Shown piece by piece: positions 18,832 through 27,016 of a stretch of DNA of 64,000 nucleotides. Each line of letters opens with the position of its first letter. Position 1 is the stretch's first letter. The stretch is from the NCBI RefSeq assembly GCF_012849055.1, contig NZ_CP051677.1:4851001-4915000 (forward strand), read 5' to 3'. The notes below the pieces were generated by a model, which ran no database searches, had not been told where the DNA came from, and was given only the letters and a program-made list of their open reading frames with translations. Made by a program: the position numbers and the translations under genes. The DNA comes from Spirosoma rhododendri. GTDB lineage: Bacteria > Bacteroidota > Bacteroidia > Cytophagales > Spirosomataceae.

Positions 18832-19577
18832 GCAAACCGCACGATGGTGGCGGCAATGACCAGCAGGAAAAAGACGCGGATAAACTGATTGCCTTTCAGA
18901 ATGGCCAGACGCGCCCCCAGAAACGCGCCGGTCAGGTTGGCGACGGCCATTGGCAGGGCAACGGCATAAATGATCGTGCCTTTGTTGACGAAAAAGAGTA
19001 CACTCGCCAGATTTGTCGATGCGTTGACCAGCTTGGCATGGGCGCTCGCCCGCAGGAAGTCAAAGCCGACCAGGGCAATGAATCCTAACACCAGAAAGCT
19101 GCCTGTTCCCGGCCCGAAAAAGCCGTCATAAAACCCAACGACAATGCCCATCAGGGCCATTCTGATCTGCTGCTGCCGGGCCGTCACGACGCGCTGTGGT
19201 ATCTGCCCGAAATCTTTTTTGGTCAGTGTGTAGATGAATACAGCAATCAGAATGACCAATGCCAGCGGTTTCATAAATCCGTTCGGCACTCGCGTCAGCA
19301 CCAGCGATCCCAGCCACGAGGCTCCGAAGGCCAATCCCAGCATCGGCCCAATAAACCGCCCCACCACCGCCACCCGCCGACTATATTGAAACGCCCCCAT
19401 CAGGCTACCCGACAGCGACGGTATTTTGGTTGTACCGAGCAGGGTCGGGACGGGGTATTGCGGGAGGGTAAACAGCGTGGCGGGTGTTTGAATCAGGCCA
19501 CCGCCCCCGATGATAGCGTCGACAAAACCTGCCAGGAAGGCGAAGGAGCAAAGGGTAATCAGGCTTGTGTAATCCAT
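18813..19577 (-). CDS. TauE/SafE family sulfite or anion exporter
   Basis: A 254-residue inner membrane protein with about eight hydrophobic segments. The first repeat has FLAGFVDAIIGGGGLIQTP, the hallmark of the TauE/SafE family, and the second has GFYDGFFGPGTGSFLVLGF. Family members are proposed to move sulfite, sulfonates or other small organic anions, but few have been tested. It is divergent from ccmB with 61 bases between the start codons, and no sulfur gene is adjacent. Its C-terminus overlaps the short reading frame at 18673-18831. Confidence 0.88.
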   Translation of the reverse strand: MDYTSLITLCSFAFLAGFVDAIIGGGGLIQTPATLFTLPQYPVPTLLGTTKIPSLSGSLMGAFQYSRRVAVVGRFIGPMLGLAFGASWLGSLVLTRVPNGFMKPLALVILIAVFIYTLTKKDFGQIPQRVVTARQQQIRMALMGIVVGFYDGFFGPGTGSFLVLGFIALVGFDFLRASAHAKLVNASTNLASVLFFVNKGTIIYAVALPMAVANLTGAFLGARLAILKGNQFIRVFFLLVIAATIVRFAWDMVG

Positions 19578-19603
19578 AGGCGTTCAGCCCGCAAAACTAT
19601 TTC

Positions 19604-19634
19604 TTTTACCCCTCATTATCGCGCCGTAAATTTG
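19604..19634 (+). promoter_or_regulatory. Promoter of the ccm operon, probably giving a leaderless message
   Basis: TAAATTTG (19627-19634) is a full match to the TAnnTTTG -7 box, and TTTT at 19604-19607 stands 19 bases before it in the -33 position. The -7 box ends only 4 bases before the ccmB ATG (19639), so transcription should begin at or next to that ATG. Confidence 0.5.
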
Positions 19635-19638
19635 CAGT

Positions 19639-20313
19639 ATGGCAGAATCGGTACGACAGTGGAGCGCGTTGATGCGGAAGGAATTTCTGCTGGAATGGCG
19701 GCAACGCTATGCCCTCAACGGTATGCTGCTGTACATTGTCGGGGCCGTTTTTGTCTGCTATCTGAGCTTCAACGCCCGGCGCGGTCAGCTGACGCCGATT
19801 GTCTGGAACACGCTATTCTGGATTATTCTGCTGTTTACGGCCATCAACGCCATTGCTAAAAGCTTTGTGCAGGAACGGGCCGGGCGGCAACTGTACTATT
19901 ACACGCTGGCCAGTCCGCAACTGATTATCCTGTCGAAGATTGGCTACAACACGGCGCTGATGCTGATTCTGGCGCTGCTGGGGTTTGGCGTCTACGCGTT
20001 CGTACTGGGCAACCCCGTGCAGGATGTCGGTATGTACCTGCTGACGCTGGTTTTAGGGGCGATTGGCTTTGCCGCTTCGCTAACGCTGGTATCGGGCATC
20101 GCCAGCAAGGCAGAGAACCCGGCGACGCTAATGGCGGTGCTGAGTTTCCCGATCATTCTACCGCTGCTGCTGATGCTGTTGAAACTGTCGAAAAACGCTC
20201 TCGACGGCCTTGATCGTAGCTCAAACTGGGATGAGATGGGTGTGGTGCTCGCTATCGACGTGATCGTACTGACACTGTCGTGGCTGCTCTTTCCGTTTTT
20301 ATGGCGGAGTTAA
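19639..20313 (+). CDS. ccmB: Cytochrome c maturation heme exporter subunit CcmB
   Basis: A 224-residue membrane protein with six hydrophobic segments, the CcmB layout. It is the membrane half of the CcmAB ATPase that frees holo-CcmE. MRKEFLLEWRQRYALNGM at the N-terminus and KSFVQERAGRQLYYYTLASP in the first loop are typical. It opens the ccm cluster here; ccmA is not in the window beside it. The next genes are a small antitoxin-like gene and then ccmC. The stop is 4 bases before a heptad-type inverted repeat. Confidence 0.9.
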   Translation: MAESVRQWSALMRKEFLLEWRQRYALNGMLLYIVGAVFVCYLSFNARRGQLTPIVWNTLFWIILLFTAINAIAKSFVQERAGRQLYYYTLASPQLIILSKIGYNTALMLILALLGFGVYAFVLGNPVQDVGMYLLTLVLGAIGFAASLTLVSGIASKAENPATLMAVLSFPIILPLLLMLLKLSKNALDGLDRSSNWDEMGVVLAIDVIVLTLSWLLFPFLWRS

Positions 20314-20316
20314 CTC

Positions 20317-20404
20317 TGTTTTCGGTTTGCGGTAGACGGTATACAGTGGCCAACCCCACGACGAACGTTACACCGGAAACTGAAGGCTGAAAACCGAATA
20401 CTGT
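20317..20404. repeat. Heptad inverted repeat, CGGTTTN words, after ccmB
   Basis: The left arm (20317-20349) contains CGGTTTG, CGGTAGA, CGGTATA. The right arm (20362-20404), read on the minus strand, gives CGGTTTT, CAGCCTT, CAGTTTC, CGGTGTA, ACGTTCG. Words keep a 7-base register. The element ends directly at the ATG of the next gene (20405). Confidence 0.7.
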
Positions 20405-20602
20405 ATGACATCAATAAGGGGAATTTACGAAAATGGTCGGGTGACGCTGGCAGAGCCCATTCCGGCGACTGGTCCGCTGGAAGTCGTTGTTGTTTACGAC
20501 GAGACAAACGTAAATCTGGCCAGTAAAACTGCGTTATCATTTCCGACGTATGATGCGCCTTTGCCAGATAGAACGGAATCGTTTAGCCGTGAACTACTTT
20601 GA
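20405..20602 (+). CDS. Small antitoxin-like protein (AF2212/DUF104-like)
   Basis: A 65-residue protein beginning MTSIRGIYENGRVTLAEPIP, which matches the pattern of AF2212/DUF104 antitoxins ('I-x-A-I-Y-E-N-G-x-L-x-P-L'). The family pairs with PIN-domain toxins in some genomes, but no PIN gene lies here. It is wedged between ccmB and ccmC, directly after an inverted repeat that touches its start codon. It may be an orphan antitoxin or a domesticated regulator. The C-terminal 25 residues have no recognisable motif. Confidence 0.6.
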   Translation: MTSIRGIYENGRVTLAEPIPATGPLEVVVVYDETNVNLASKTALSFPTYDAPLPDRTESFSRELL

Positions 20603-20659
20603 TAGAATTTTAAACGTTTCGATTTGCTGATTACACTAATCGAACAGGCTTAAACAACA

Positions 20660-21319
20660 ATGAAAAAGAACTGGTGGAAAGTGCTGGCGGTGGTTATTCT
20701 GACCTACGTCATTTTGCAGGGGCTGCTGGGCGTGGTACCGCGTCAGCCGATTCTGAACGAGAGCATTCGCAACGTGTATTTCCACGTACCGCTCTGGTTT
20801 GGTATGGTCATTCTGCTGCTGACCTCGGCGGTTTACTCGATTAAGTACCTCCGCAACGGCCGCCCCGACGACGACCGGATTGCCGTTGAATTCGCCAACA
20901 CGTCGATCCTGTTCGGGCTGCTCGGCTGCGCGACGGGTTCGTTGTGGGCCAACTACACCTGGGGCGAACCCTGGCCGAATGACCCCAAGCTCAACAGTGT
21001 GGCTGTAGGGATGCTGATGTACCTCGCCTACCTGATTCTGCGCGGCTCGTTCGACGATGAACAGCGTCGCGCCCGGATTTCGGCGGTGTACAACATCTTC
21101 GCCTTTGCCGTTTTTATCCCGCTGATTTTCATCGTCCCCCGTCTGAATGCATCGCTGCACCCCGGCAACGGCGGCAACCCTGCTTTCGGTAAATACGACA
21201 TGGACAACAACTTACGGCTGGTGTTTTATCCGGCTATTATCGGCTTTACCCTACTAGGCGTCTGGATTACCGAACTGCGCGTCAGAATGCGCCGATTACA
21301 GGCAGCACTCGATGAGTAA
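20660..21319 (+). CDS. ccmC: Cytochrome c biogenesis protein CcmC/CcsA
   Basis: A 219-residue six-helix protein of the heme-handling superfamily. It holds the tryptophan-rich periplasmic loop GSLWANYTWGEPWPNDPK, the WWD-like segment that presents heme to CcmE. FHVPLW near residue 47 and a His in the C-terminal region (LNASLHPGN) are candidate heme ligands. It lies between the antitoxin-like gene and the ccmD-like gene, all on the plus strand with gaps under 60 bases, so one operon is likely. The length is normal for the family. Confidence 0.92.
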   Translation: MKKNWWKVLAVVILTYVILQGLLGVVPRQPILNESIRNVYFHVPLWFGMVILLLTSAVYSIKYLRNGRPDDDRIAVEFANTSILFGLLGCATGSLWANYTWGEPWPNDPKLNSVAVGMLMYLAYLILRGSFDDEQRRARISAVYNIFAFAVFIPLIFIVPRLNASLHPGNGGNPAFGKYDMDNNLRLVFYPAIIGFTLLGVWITELRVRMRRLQAALDE

Positions 21320-21372
21320 TTTCGGAATGTTTCGCCCCTTTTTTTCGTTGATAAGCTAGTACTGATTTTCTT

Positions 21373-21639
21373 ATGCGCCCTTTGCATTTTCTAACCGGCC
21401 TCGCGGCTTCTCTGCTGCTCACAACTCAAAGCGTTCTGGCGCAGCAGCCCGTTGCTGATGGCGTCGAAATGGCCGACCGGCTCCGGGCCGACGGCAAGAT
21501 ATGGGTCGTTGTGGCGGTTATCGCGGCCGTTTTCGCGGGCATTATCGTCTACCTCGTTCGGCTCGATATGCGGCTGGGCAAGCTGGAAAAAGACGTGCAG
21601 GACACACCCCAGCACGAGTCGGACGTTCGCATTCGTTAG
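21373..21639 (+). CDS. CcmD-family small membrane protein
   Basis: An 88-residue protein with an N-terminal signal-like segment (LTGLAASLLLTTQSVLAQQP) and one strong membrane helix, IWVVVAVIAAVFAGIIVYLVRLDMRLGKLEKDV, continuing into a short charged tail. CcmD proteins are small single-pass helices that hold CcmC and CcmE together, and the gene order C-D-E supports this. Unlike proteobacterial CcmD it carries a signal peptide, which is usual in Bacteroidota. The role is assigned from position and topology rather than from a strong motif. Confidence 0.75.
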   Translation: MRPLHFLTGLAASLLLTTQSVLAQQPVADGVEMADRLRADGKIWVVVAVIAAVFAGIIVYLVRLDMRLGKLEKDVQDTPQHESDVRIR

Positions 21640-21675
21640 TCAGTACATATCCCGTAAATCGTTGCTTACGTATCT

Positions 21676-22116
21676 ATGAAAATTACGCACATCATCGGCA
21701 TCATCGTTATTGCGCTGGCTATCGGCATCATTGTTTCGACGGCGGGCGATGCCAGTGTTTACCTCAACTTCACACAGGCCAACGAACTCGCGAAAGATGG
21801 CGATGCCAAGCAGGTTCATGTGGTCGGCAAGGTGCAGAAAGACGCACAGGGCCGCATTACCGATATGCTGTACAACCCGGCCATCGACCCAAACCACTTC
21901 GAGTTTACACTGGTCGACAATGCGAACCGGGCGGAGAAAGTAGTTTACAGCAGCCCGAAGCCACAGGACTTCGACCGGTCGGAGCAGATCGTTGTGATCG
22001 GGGCGATGCAGGGCGACCATTTCCAGTGCCAGAAAATCCTGCTGAAGTGCCCGTCCAAATACCAGGACGGTAAGCTGGAAACTACCGAACACGAAGCGAA
22101 AACAGCACAGCTATGA
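21676..22116 (+). CDS. ccmE: Cytochrome c maturation protein CcmE, CxxxY variant
   Basis: A 146-residue periplasmic heme chaperone with an N-terminal anchor (ITHIIGIIVIALAIGIIVS). The OB fold carries KQVHVVGKVQKD and GDHFQCQKILLKCPSKY. In E. coli CcmE the covalent heme ligand is a His in an HxxxY motif. Here that position is Cys125 with Tyr129 (C-P-S-K-Y), the CxxxY type known from some anaerobes and archaea. The stop overlaps the start of the next gene, an antitoxin-like gene, by 4 bases. The tail after residue 130 is short and polar. Confidence 0.92.
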   Translation: MKITHIIGIIVIALAIGIIVSTAGDASVYLNFTQANELAKDGDAKQVHVVGKVQKDAQGRITDMLYNPAIDPNHFEFTLVDNANRAEKVVYSSPKPQDFDRSEQIVVIGAMQGDHFQCQKILLKCPSKYQDGKLETTEHEAKTAQL

Positions 22117-22310
22117 GCGTACAGGAGATAGAACAGGCCATAGAAGCCCTCCCCGAAAAAGATGTACATACTCTGGCCGATTGGCTGATTGAACGCAGGA
22201 ATCAGCTTTGGGATCAACAAATAAAAGAGGATGCTGACAGTGGGCGACTCGACGCGTTGCTCGACGAACTGAAAGAGGACATTCGGCAGGGCCGTACGTC
22301 TCCTTTATGA
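22113..22310 (+). CDS. Putative antitoxin (addiction module component type)
   Basis: A 65-residue acidic, mostly helical protein: MSVQEIEQAIEALPEKDVHTLADWLIERRNQLWD resembles short antitoxins whose helices are built as 'I-x-x-L-x-x-x-x-x-x-x-L-x-x-W-L'. It begins in an ATGA overlap with the ccmE stop and ends in an ATGA overlap with the RelE-like gene, so translation of all three is coupled. It most probably neutralises the protein encoded next to it. Antitoxin class is not settled by sequence alone. Confidence 0.65.
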   Translation: MSVQEIEQAIEALPEKDVHTLADWLIERRNQLWDQQIKEDADSGRLDALLDELKEDIRQGRTSPL

Positions 22311-22573
22311 ATCACCGGACAACCGCCAAATTCTGGAAGCGGTACCACACATTACCCGAATCAGTTCAGGAACTGGCGGACAAAAACTTCAACCTACTCA
22401 AAGGCGATTCGTTTCATCCGTCCATTCATTTCAAGGAGATTAGTAACCGAAAAAGTCTTTGGTCAGCACGCGTCGGCGACTCGTTTCGGGCGTTGGCCTT
22501 TCGGGAAGACGATACTTTCTACTGGTTCTGGATCGGTCACCACTCGGAATACGATAGATTAATTACCCAATGA
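22307..22573 (+). CDS. RelE/ParE-like toxin
   Basis: An 88-residue basic protein with the RelE/ParE arrangement: helix FWKRYHTLPESVQELADKNF, then the strand pair IHFKEISNRKSLWSARVGDSFRALAF, then FYWFWIGHHSEYDRLI. Such toxins cleave mRNA on the ribosome or poison gyrase; the C-terminal HHSEYDRL with His and Tyr resembles the mRNA-cleaving branch. It overlaps the antitoxin-like gene before it and the ccmF gene after it by 4 bases each. A toxin locked into the middle of the heme-maturation operon is unusual. Confidence 0.7.
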   Translation: MNHRTTAKFWKRYHTLPESVQELADKNFNLLKGDSFHPSIHFKEISNRKSLWSARVGDSFRALAFREDDTFYWFWIGHHSEYDRLITQ

Positions 22574-25242
22574 TACATACTACAGTCGGGCAACTCGGCC
22601 ACTTTCTCGTTATTCTGTCGTTTGTGACGGCACTCGTCGCTACGGTGGCTTATTTTCTATCGGCTATTGGCAAACGGTCGGTGGCCGAAGCCGTGGAGGT
22701 TGAAGAACCACAACTGGCCTATGCCGGAGAAGGTAGCTTCGGTGGCAAAACGGCAAAGCGTCGTCCGGCGAAACCGGCGGTCGCTGCGGCAAACGAGAAA
22801 GACGACTGGCGGACGCTGGCCCGCTGGGCGTTCTACCTGCACGGTCTGGCCGTGACTGGTGTGGGGGTCTGCCTGTACTGGATTATCTACAATCACTATT
22901 TCGAGTACCATTACGCCTGGAGCCACTCATCGCGGTCGCTGCCGGTGCAGTACGTCATTTCCTGCTTTTGGGAAGGGCAGGAAGGGTCATTTCTGCTTTG
23001 GCTGTTCTGGGACGCACTCGTCGGCTTTGTGCTGATTCGCACGGCGGGTAAAGTATGGGAAGCCCCCATGATGGCCATTTTTGCGCTGGTACAGGCGTTT
23101 CTGGCGTCGATGATTCTGGGTGTCGTTTTCGGTGACACGTTCAAAGTTGGTTCGTCGCCGTTCCTCCTGCTAACAGAAGCGATGCCCGACGCGCCCATCT
23201 TCACCGCCGACCCGACGTTTGTTCCCAAAGATGGAAATGGCCTGAATCCGCTGCTCCAGAACTACTGGATGGTTATTCACCCCCCTACCCTATTTCTGGG
23301 TTTTGCCCTGTCGCTGGTGCCGTTTGCCTTTTGCATAGCCGGTCTGTGGCGCAATCAGCCCTACAACTGGATTCGCCCCGCTCTTCCCTGGACGCTGTTT
23401 GGATCGCTGGTGCTGGGAACCGGTATTATGATGGGTGGCTACTGGGCCTACGAAACGCTGAACTTCGGCGGTTACTGGAACTGGGACCCCGTCGAGAACG
23501 CCGTGTACGTACCGTGGCTGGTCATGGTCGCGTCGTTGCACACCATGCTGATTGCCAAGCGCAGTTCGACCGGTCTTAAATCGACGATCATCCTGACGAT
23601 TACGTCGTTTCTGCTCGTACTGTACTCAACCTTCCTGACTCGTAGCGGTGTACTCGGCAATGCATCGGTTCACTCGTTTACCGATCTGGGTTTGTCGGGG
23701 CAGTTGCTGCTGTACATGATGGTCTTCGTCGTGGTCGCGATTGGGCTGGCATTCTGGAAGTGGAAACACCTGCCGACCGACGCCGAAGAGACGTCTGTGT
23801 ACACGAAAGAATTCTGGTTGTTCATGGGCGCGCTGGTCCTTTGCCTGGCCGCGTTTCAGGTCATCGCTACCACGTCGATTCCGGTCTACAACAAAATCAT
23901 GGAGTCATTTGGCAAGATTTCCAACCTGGCCCTGCCCGCCGATCAGATCGCGCACTACACTAAGTTTCAGATCTGGTTTTTCGTTGTCATCGCCGTGCTG
24001 ACCGGTATCGGGCAGTTTATGTGGTGGCGTCGGATCGAAGGTCGCAAGTGGGAAGCCCTAATGACACCGCTGATTCTAACCCTGCTGATCAGTGCCGCGA
24101 TTATCGCTTTCAGCTCGATCAAAAACCCGGTGTATATGGTACTGGTTGTCGCGTCGGTCTTCGCGCTGACAGCCAACGGATCGATTCTGCTCGACGTTAT
24201 TCGGGGCAATTACCGGCTGTCGGGTGGTGCAGTTGCCCACATGGGTATGGCCCTCATGCTGATCGGTATTCTGTATTCGTCGGGATTCACGAAGGTGATT
24301 TCGCTCAACGACAGCGGTCTGCTGATCTCGAAGCAGGAAGAGTTCACCAAAAACGACAACAAGGAAAATAAGGAGAACAAGCTGCTGTGGCTGAATCAGC
24401 CGGAGCAGATGGGCCCCTATCAGCTTACCTTTCGGGGACAACGGATTGAAGCTCGCGACGTGCCCGGCTATATTCCCCGAAATGACATTGAGCTGATCGA
24501 GGGCGATAAGCAGTTTAATTTCCACGGCATCGCCCGTACCGACATTGTGCAGGACGGTAAGCTGTATCACAAAAAAGGCGATACGCTGGCCCTCTACCCC
24601 GAGAACACGTATTACGCCGTCGAGTACCGCGAGCCGAGCGGCAAAATCTTTACGCTGTACCCACGGGCGCAGGTAAATGAGCGGATGGGCCTGCTGGCAT
24701 CGCCCGACATTCGGCACAAGATCGACCGCGACATGTACACCTTCGTCTCGTCGGTGCCGGACCCGAATGCCGAAGACAAGTGGGAGAAAACGGAAACGTA
24801 TTCGGTAGCGATCAAAGACACGTTCTTCCTTAACGATTACGTCGCGATTCTGGACGATGTCGCACGGACTAATGAGGTCGATGGTATTCAGATCAGTGCA
24901 ACCGACGCGGCTGTCCGGGCGAAAGTTCGGGTGCTGAGTAAAAACGGGGAAAATGTCTTAAACCCGGCCTTCGTTATCAAAGACCGCATGGTTGCGCACC
25001 CCGCCGAGACAAGCGATGAGCTGGGCGTACGGATTCAGCTGACGCAGATTGATCCGCAGACGGGTAAGTTTACATTCGCCGTCAACCGTACGCAGCGCGA
25101 TTACATCGTTATGAAAGCGTACGAAAAGCCACTGGTTAATATTCTCTGGATCGGTACGCTGGTGGTGGTACTTGGCTTCGGTATCTCAACCGTTCGGCGG
25201 TATCGGGAGTTTGCTAAAATGCGGGGAAAGGAAGCGGTCTAG
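22570..25242 (+). CDS. ccmF: Heme lyase CcmF/NrfE family protein
   Basis: An 890-residue membrane protein, longer than the ~650 residues of proteobacterial CcmF, as is usual in Bacteroidota. It joins heme from CcmE to apocytochrome c. YWNWDP at 302-307 is the core of the tryptophan-rich WWD segment, IHPPTLFLGF carries a conserved His, and about fifteen hydrophobic helices are visible. The C-terminal third (from about residue 600) is a periplasmic beta-rich domain with a final helix near VNILWIGTLVVVLGFG. It begins in a 4-base overlap with the toxin-like gene and is followed by a heptad repeat. Confidence 0.93.
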   Translation: MIHTTVGQLGHFLVILSFVTALVATVAYFLSAIGKRSVAEAVEVEEPQLAYAGEGSFGGKTAKRRPAKPAVAAANEKDDWRTLARWAFYLHGLAVTGVGVCLYWIIYNHYFEYHYAWSHSSRSLPVQYVISCFWEGQEGSFLLWLFWDALVGFVLIRTAGKVWEAPMMAIFALVQAFLASMILGVVFGDTFKVGSSPFLLLTEAMPDAPIFTADPTFVPKDGNGLNPLLQNYWMVIHPPTLFLGFALSLVPFAFCIAGLWRNQPYNWIRPALPWTLFGSLVLGTGIMMGGYWAYETLNFGGYWNWDPVENAVYVPWLVMVASLHTMLIAKRSSTGLKSTIILTITSFLLVLYSTFLTRSGVLGNASVHSFTDLGLSGQLLLYMMVFVVVAIGLAFWKWKHLPTDAEETSVYTKEFWLFMGALVLCLAAFQVIATTSIPVYNKIMESFGKISNLALPADQIAHYTKFQIWFFVVIAVLTGIGQFMWWRRIEGRKWEALMTPLILTLLISAAIIAFSSIKNPVYMVLVVASVFALTANGSILLDVIRGNYRLSGGAVAHMGMALMLIGILYSSGFTKVISLNDSGLLISKQEEFTKNDNKENKENKLLWLNQPEQMGPYQLTFRGQRIEARDVPGYIPRNDIELIEGDKQFNFHGIARTDIVQDGKLYHKKGDTLALYPENTYYAVEYREPSGKIFTLYPRAQVNERMGLLASPDIRHKIDRDMYTFVSSVPDPNAEDKWEKTETYSVAIKDTFFLNDYVAILDDVARTNEVDGIQISATDAAVRAKVRVLSKNGENVLNPAFVIKDRMVAHPAETSDELGVRIQLTQIDPQTGKFTFAVNRTQRDYIVMKAYEKPLVNILWIGTLVVVLGFGISTVRRYREFAKMRGKEAV

Positions 25243-25250
25243 TCGGTTAG

Positions 25251-25345
25251 TTTTCGGAAGCCAGTTTTCGGTTTACGGTAGCTGGCGCGAGCATTGACCA
25301 GAACACACAACGCGAAAACACACCGCAAACTGTAAACCGAAACAG
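25251..25345. repeat. Heptad inverted repeat, CGGTTTA words, after ccmF
   Basis: The left arm (25251-25283) has CGGAAGC, CAGTTTT, CGGTTTA, CGGTAGC. The right arm, read on the minus strand from 25345, gives CGGTTTA, CAGTTTG, CGGTGTG. Register is 7 bases. It starts 8 bases after the ccmF stop and ends 2 bases before the ATG of the next gene, like the copy after ccmB. Confidence 0.7.
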
Positions 25346-25347
25346 TA

Positions 25348-25581
25348 ATGAAGCTGAAATTGCACGAGATACTATTGTTGGCGGGTGGCGTCGGTTTCAT
25401 GATCCTGTGGATTGCCGAATACCAGCGAACCAGCTTTGGCGAAAGCTACTGGCTGCTAATGCTGTGTCTGGGTTGCCTGCTGGCTTTCCAGTACGTTAAG
25501 AACAAGCGGCTGGAACAGGAAAAGGCCATCTCCCCGACCATAAAGCAAATGGTCGACGATCGAAAAAAGAAAAAGAAGTAA
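25348..25581 (+). CDS. Small two-helix membrane protein at the end of the ccm cluster
   Basis: A 77-residue protein with two hydrophobic helices (EILLLAGGVGFMILWIAEY and YWLLMLCLGCLLAFQYV) and a lysine-rich C-terminal tail ending DDRKKKKK. I do not recognise a family. It follows ccmF after 105 bases and may be the last gene of the operon. The tail would be cytoplasmic by the positive-inside rule. Its last codons and stop lie in the left arm of the terminator hairpin. Confidence 0.6.
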   Translation: MKLKLHEILLLAGGVGFMILWIAEYQRTSFGESYWLLMLCLGCLLAFQYVKNKRLEQEKAISPTIKQMVDDRKKKKK

Positions 25582-25627
25582 ACGAAAACGCCCGGCTATG
25601 ATAGCCGGGCGTTTTCGTTTACTTCTT
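25573..25627. terminator. Perfect 26-bp bidirectional terminator closing the ccm region
   Basis: Arms 25573-25598 and 25602-25627 are perfect reverse complements with a 3-base loop (TGA). GC-rich core GCCCGGCTA is flanked by AACGAAAAC/GTTTTCGTT, giving a U-rich tail in both directions. The left arm overlaps the preceding stop codon. It separates the ccm cluster from the convergent symporter gene. Confidence 0.8.
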
Positions 25628-25646
25628 ACAGGAAAGCACCAGCTTA

Positions 25647-26891
25647 TCAGGCAGCTATCTCCTCAGTCTTAACCGGCTCCGTCCGGAATTCACCTTCCCA
25701 CTTGGCCACAACGCAGGTAGCGACAGCGTTACCGGCTACGCTCGTGGCGCTCCGGCCCATATCGAGCACCTGATCGATACCCAGCAACAGGGCCAGCCCT
25801 TCGATAGGCAGATTGAAAAGCGACATCGTTCCGGCGATGACCACCAGCGAAGCACGTGGCACACCGGCAATACCTTTCGAAGTAATCATCAGTGTCAACA
25901 TCATCGTGATCTGCTGCTCAATCGATAGCGGCACGTGGTAAGCCTGCGCGATAAAGGCGGTGGCAAACGTCATGTACAGCATCGACCCGTCGAGGTTGAA
26001 CGAGTAGCCCAGCGGCAGCACAAACGAGATAATCCGCTCGGAGCAGCCAAACCGGCGCAGTGCTTCGATGGTCTGCGGGAACGACGCTTCCGAACTGGCC
26101 GTGCTGAACGATAGCACGATGGCCGACCGCACCTCCCGCAGCAAAGCCACGTAGGGTATGCCCACAACCAGACAGATGACCGACAGTACGACGAAAATGA
26201 AGAATAGCAATCCGCCGAAGAAGCACAGAATCAGGTAGGCGTACCCCGCCAGAATACCCAGTCCCTGCTGCGCGACGACAGCGGCAATGGCCCCCAGCAC
26301 CCCAAACGGCGCAAACGACATCACGTAGCTCGTAACCTTGAACATGGCGTGAGAAAGTGCGTCGAGTGCCTTTATCAGCACCTTGCCATAATCACCGATC
26401 GAGCCGACGGCGATGCCGAAGAAGATACTGAAAATAACGATCTGGAGAATTTCGTTGGTCGCCATCGCGTCGATGAAACTCGTCGGGACGATGTGCGTGA
26501 TGAAGTTATCGAAGGTCAGTTTCTGCACTTCAACACCAGTGTCGGTACCTTTCGGTGGCAGCGGCAGACTCATCACCTCGCCGGGCTTCATGATATTAAC
26601 CACCAGCAGGCCCACCACCAGCGACAGAATCGTCGCGAAATAAAAGTAAGCCAGTGTTTTCAGCCCAATGCGCCCAACTGTTCCGAAGTCGCCGAGTTTG
26701 GCGATGCCCACCACCAGAGTAGCAAAAACCAGCGGCCCGATAATCATTTTTATCAGCCGCAGAAAGATCTTGGAGAGAATATTCAGGTCGGTGCCGGAAA
26801 AACCCGAATCGGTTACGGGAAACAGATAACCGATCAGGATACCGAGCACCATGCCCAGAAAAATGCGTGTAGTCAAGTTGGGTAATTTCAT
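25647..26891 (-). CDS. Dicarboxylate/amino acid:cation symporter (DAACS family)
   Basis: A 414-residue symporter with eight helices and two re-entrant hairpins. It holds the serine-rich hairpin SAIVLSFSTASSEASFPQTIE and GYSFNLDGSMLYM, with the ion and substrate site near SVAGNAVATCVVAKWEGE at the C-terminus. Members take up glutamate, aspartate or C4-dicarboxylates with Na+ or H+. The start is ATG 26891 (MKLPNLTTRIFLGM); the open frame up to 26957 adds residues without family features. The gene faces the ccm terminator at its 3' end. Substrate preference is not clear from the sequence. Confidence 0.92.
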   Translation of the reverse strand: MKLPNLTTRIFLGMVLGILIGYLFPVTDSGFSGTDLNILSKIFLRLIKMIIGPLVFATLVVGIAKLGDFGTVGRIGLKTLAYFYFATILSLVVGLLVVNIMKPGEVMSLPLPPKGTDTGVEVQKLTFDNFITHIVPTSFIDAMATNEILQIVIFSIFFGIAVGSIGDYGKVLIKALDALSHAMFKVTSYVMSFAPFGVLGAIAAVVAQQGLGILAGYAYLILCFFGGLLFFIFVVLSVICLVVGIPYVALLREVRSAIVLSFSTASSEASFPQTIEALRRFGCSERIISFVLPLGYSFNLDGSMLYMTFATAFIAQAYHVPLSIEQQITMMLTLMITSKGIAGVPRASLVVIAGTMSLFNLPIEGLALLLGIDQVLDMGRSATSVAGNAVATCVVAKWEGEFRTEPVKTEEIAA

Positions 26892-27016
26892 GCAATGAGG
26901 GTTGCGGTCTAGACAAAAATAACGCAAACCGGCCACATCCGAAAGCCGCTCCCGCAAACTGCCAGCCCACGCCCCTCATTCACCTGCCCACTCTAACCTA
27001 CCGAAAGAATTTCCAA

